A stretch of 64,000 nt of DNA from an uncultured Lachnospiraceae bacterium (GTDB taxonomy: Bacteria > Bacillota > Clostridia > Lachnospirales > Lachnospiraceae): NCBI GenBank assembly GCA_910577165.1, contig CAJTLX010000004.1, forward strand, positions 1-64,000, in the 5' to 3' direction. The translations under genes were made by a program, and so were the position numbers. Below are positions 62,946 to 64,000 of the stretch, piece by piece. The notes under the pieces are model-generated. The model ran no database searches, was not told where the DNA came from, and saw only the letters and a list, made by a program, of their open reading frames with translations. Numbering within the stretch: position 1 is the stretch's first letter; the number at the start of each line of letters is the position of its first letter.

Positions 62946-63080
62946 TTATGAAAACATGATTTCGGTAATCTTACATGATTTCTTCGTTTCCAGTACAGAT
63001 AAATACTTTTCAAATCCAAACCCTGAGATTCCAGCTAATCCATAGAATCCAAAATTCTTAAACAGCACTGAACTCATCAT
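62946..63080 (-). CDS. Small hydrophobic peptide (44 aa), possible exported peptide
   Basis: ATG 63080 (or 63077) follows AAAGGAGGTAGCTTAC, a near-perfect ribosome site. The product MMSSVLFKNFGFYGLAGISG continues FGFEKYLSVLETKKSCKITE and ends IMFS; stop at 62946. Its first half is Gly/Phe-rich and hydrophobic, its second half charged with one Cys. It ends just before a strong terminator and is oriented toward the exporter genes, a layout common for peptide-export systems. No known RiPP or bacteriocin signature was recognised. It is intact and deliberately initiated, so it is likely real. Confidence 0.6.
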   Translation of the reverse strand: MMSSVLFKNFGFYGLAGISGFGFEKYLSVLETKKSCKITEIMFS

Positions 63081-63212
63081 GTAAGCTACCTCCTTTCTTT
63101 TACTACGACAAAACGTGCGATCTTGCCATAATTAAATCCATCCTCAAGTGACAATTGCATTATACGCCGATAAAAAGAGGATGTCAAGCTAAAGTTTAGA
63201 AAATTTTAAAGA

Positions 63213-63422
63213 TTAATAATCGCAAATATCGACCCTTAGCATCTGCCGCGACCTTGTTATCATCAATGGCAAAATCACTGCCAGATTGCAGAGCAGAGTA
63301 CTAAACAGTGCCAGAGGGTAAAAATACCGCAGATATTTTCCCGCCGGATAAAGCAAAAGATTATTAAAAAGATAAAGTCCCAAAAAGAAAATCCCGCCCC
63401 CGACCACTACCTGCGGTGATTC
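63213..63422 (-). pseudogene. C-terminal fragment of a membrane protein
   Basis: Open from just after a TAG at 63423-63425 to TAA/TAG at 63213. It reads VVVGGGIFFLGLYLFNNLLL and YPLALFSTLLCNLAVILPLM, two hydrophobic helices, then ITRSRQMLRVDICDY. No ATG or ribosome site is close, so it appears to be the end of a longer lost gene. A GTG at 63407 could start a 64-residue protein. Not assigned to a family. Confidence 0.4.
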
Positions 63423-63483
63423 CTACTCAACATTAGGTGAGAACCTCTACAGGCAGTGACGGTTGATTTCTTAATATAAGTAG

Positions 63484-64000
63484 TTAAACTTCCATTTTCG
63501 CTTTTTCTGTCTTCTCCTCGTCTTTTTTCTCCGTATCGCGGTGGAAATATTTATCCAGTTCCTTTTTTCTCTCCTCCGGCATTTCCCTTTTTATTGGCAG
63601 AATAGCAGCATTTGCCATATCCTCTATCATATGGACAGCAAAGTCGACATTTCTTTGGAGTGCCTTATTACTGATTGTTGGAATCAGATCATGGATCGTA
63701 TGTATTTCCGCCGTGCCTGTGCCGCGCCCCAGACCAAGCGCGGGGATCCCCTTATCGCAGAACGGTGCAGAATCACTGGAATGTACTCCCTGTTTTGTCC
63801 TTGCGGAATAGCCCGACAGTTTACAGTAATGATCCACAAAAGTTTCTAATTCTTTATTTCCTGTTATGATAATTCGGTTGGCTCCAAGTGCTGTGCCGCA
63901 CATATCAAAATTAAAGCAGAATTTAATTCGTTCAAGCGTATTTTCATTCTGCTCCACATATGCCTTCGATCCGAGCAAACCCATCTCCTCGCTTCCGCAC
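63484..64000 (-). CDS. M28-family aminopeptidase, 3' part (cut by window edge)
   Basis: Frame open to the window end, so the start lies beyond 64000. Contains GSEEMGLLGSKAYVEQN (with the metal-ligand Glu), then IKFCFNFDMCGTALGANR, SARTKQGVHSSDSAPFCDKG and IPALGLGRGTGTAEIHTIHD (His ligand). These are the Zn-peptidase blocks of family M28. Ends in a Lys/Glu-rich tail. The C-terminal 172 residues are visible. Confidence 0.85.
   Translation of the reverse strand, partial: CGSEEMGLLGSKAYVEQNENTLERIKFCFNFDMCGTALGANRIIITGNKELETFVDHYCKLSGYSARTKQGVHSSDSAPFCDKGIPALGLGRGTGTAEIHTIHDLIPTISNKALQRNVDFAVHMIEDMANAAILPIKREMPEERKKELDKYFHRDTEKKDEEKTEKAKMEV

Noticed and set aside
1..64000. Global TGA reassignment
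   Set aside because: TGA ends several intact genes in tight ATGA overlaps, so it is used as a normal stop.

Overview
The window looks like a chromosomal segment of a low-GC Gram-positive anaerobe, most likely a Clostridia/Lachnospiraceae member. This is inferred from AT-rich DNA, strong AGGAGG-type ribosome sites, a TldD/TldE pair and many small stand-alone GNAT, NUDIX and HAD enzymes. No rRNA, tRNA, CRISPR array or recognisable transposase was seen. Almost every intact gene lies on the minus strand, so the sequence reads biologically from right to left. The only plus-strand coding traces are two broken genes, at 4142-4250 and 15468-16052.

Region by region: 0.2-1.7 kb is an ECF sigma factor coupled to a membrane-anchored partner. 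2.1-5.8 kb is a graveyard: a decayed BsoBI/AvaI-family restriction-modification system (regulator fragment, endonuclease, methyltransferase), a holin-like toxin relic that has lost its ATG, and a lipoprotein broken at three points. 6.0-13.1 kb holds sbcC, sbcD and a GH31 glucosidase. 13.4-16.1 kb has an unusual 601-residue sigma factor with a large C-terminal extension, facing the remains of an AAA ATPase/DUF3226 pair whose promoter is still visible. 16.1-21.5 kb carries a soluble CZB chemoreceptor, tldE/tldD, a HAD hydrolase and a small Lys-rich protein. 21.7-29.7 kb includes a tight eight-gene run (MFS, nuclease-like, hypothetical, GNAT-kinase fusion, HAD, NUDIX, basic protein, DUF2087-GNAT). 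30.0-44.2 kb is a long series of detoxification and metabolic singletons: alpha/beta hydrolase, Pcp-like, MBL-fold, several GNATs, AAC(6')-like, a second GH31, APH(3')-like, nitroreductase, radical SAM and ClbS-like.

43.7-51.3 kb may be a defence neighbourhood: ClbS/DfsB-like protein, WYL regulator with a candidate operator, ADP-ribosylglycohydrolase, McrC, and an EVE-containing McrB, next to a SAM methyltransferase and a ParB-like protein. 51.3-58.5 kb continues with NUDIX, GNAT, NimA-like, ANT(6)-like, DJ-1-like and phosphoesterase genes. 58.9-62.6 kb is a heterodimeric ABC exporter pair. Upstream of it lies a short, well-initiated 44-residue peptide gene with its own terminator. The right edge cuts an M28 peptidase.

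Two themes stand out. First, spacing of a few to about 40 bases and several ATGA/TGATG overlaps suggest long polycistronic runs of functionally unrelated small enzymes. Second, broken genes are unusually frequent: about ten have frameshifts, deletions or in-frame stops. Several of the in-frame stops are TGA with the coding frame clearly continuing beyond them. All family assignments were made by reading motifs and recalling families; no database search was run.
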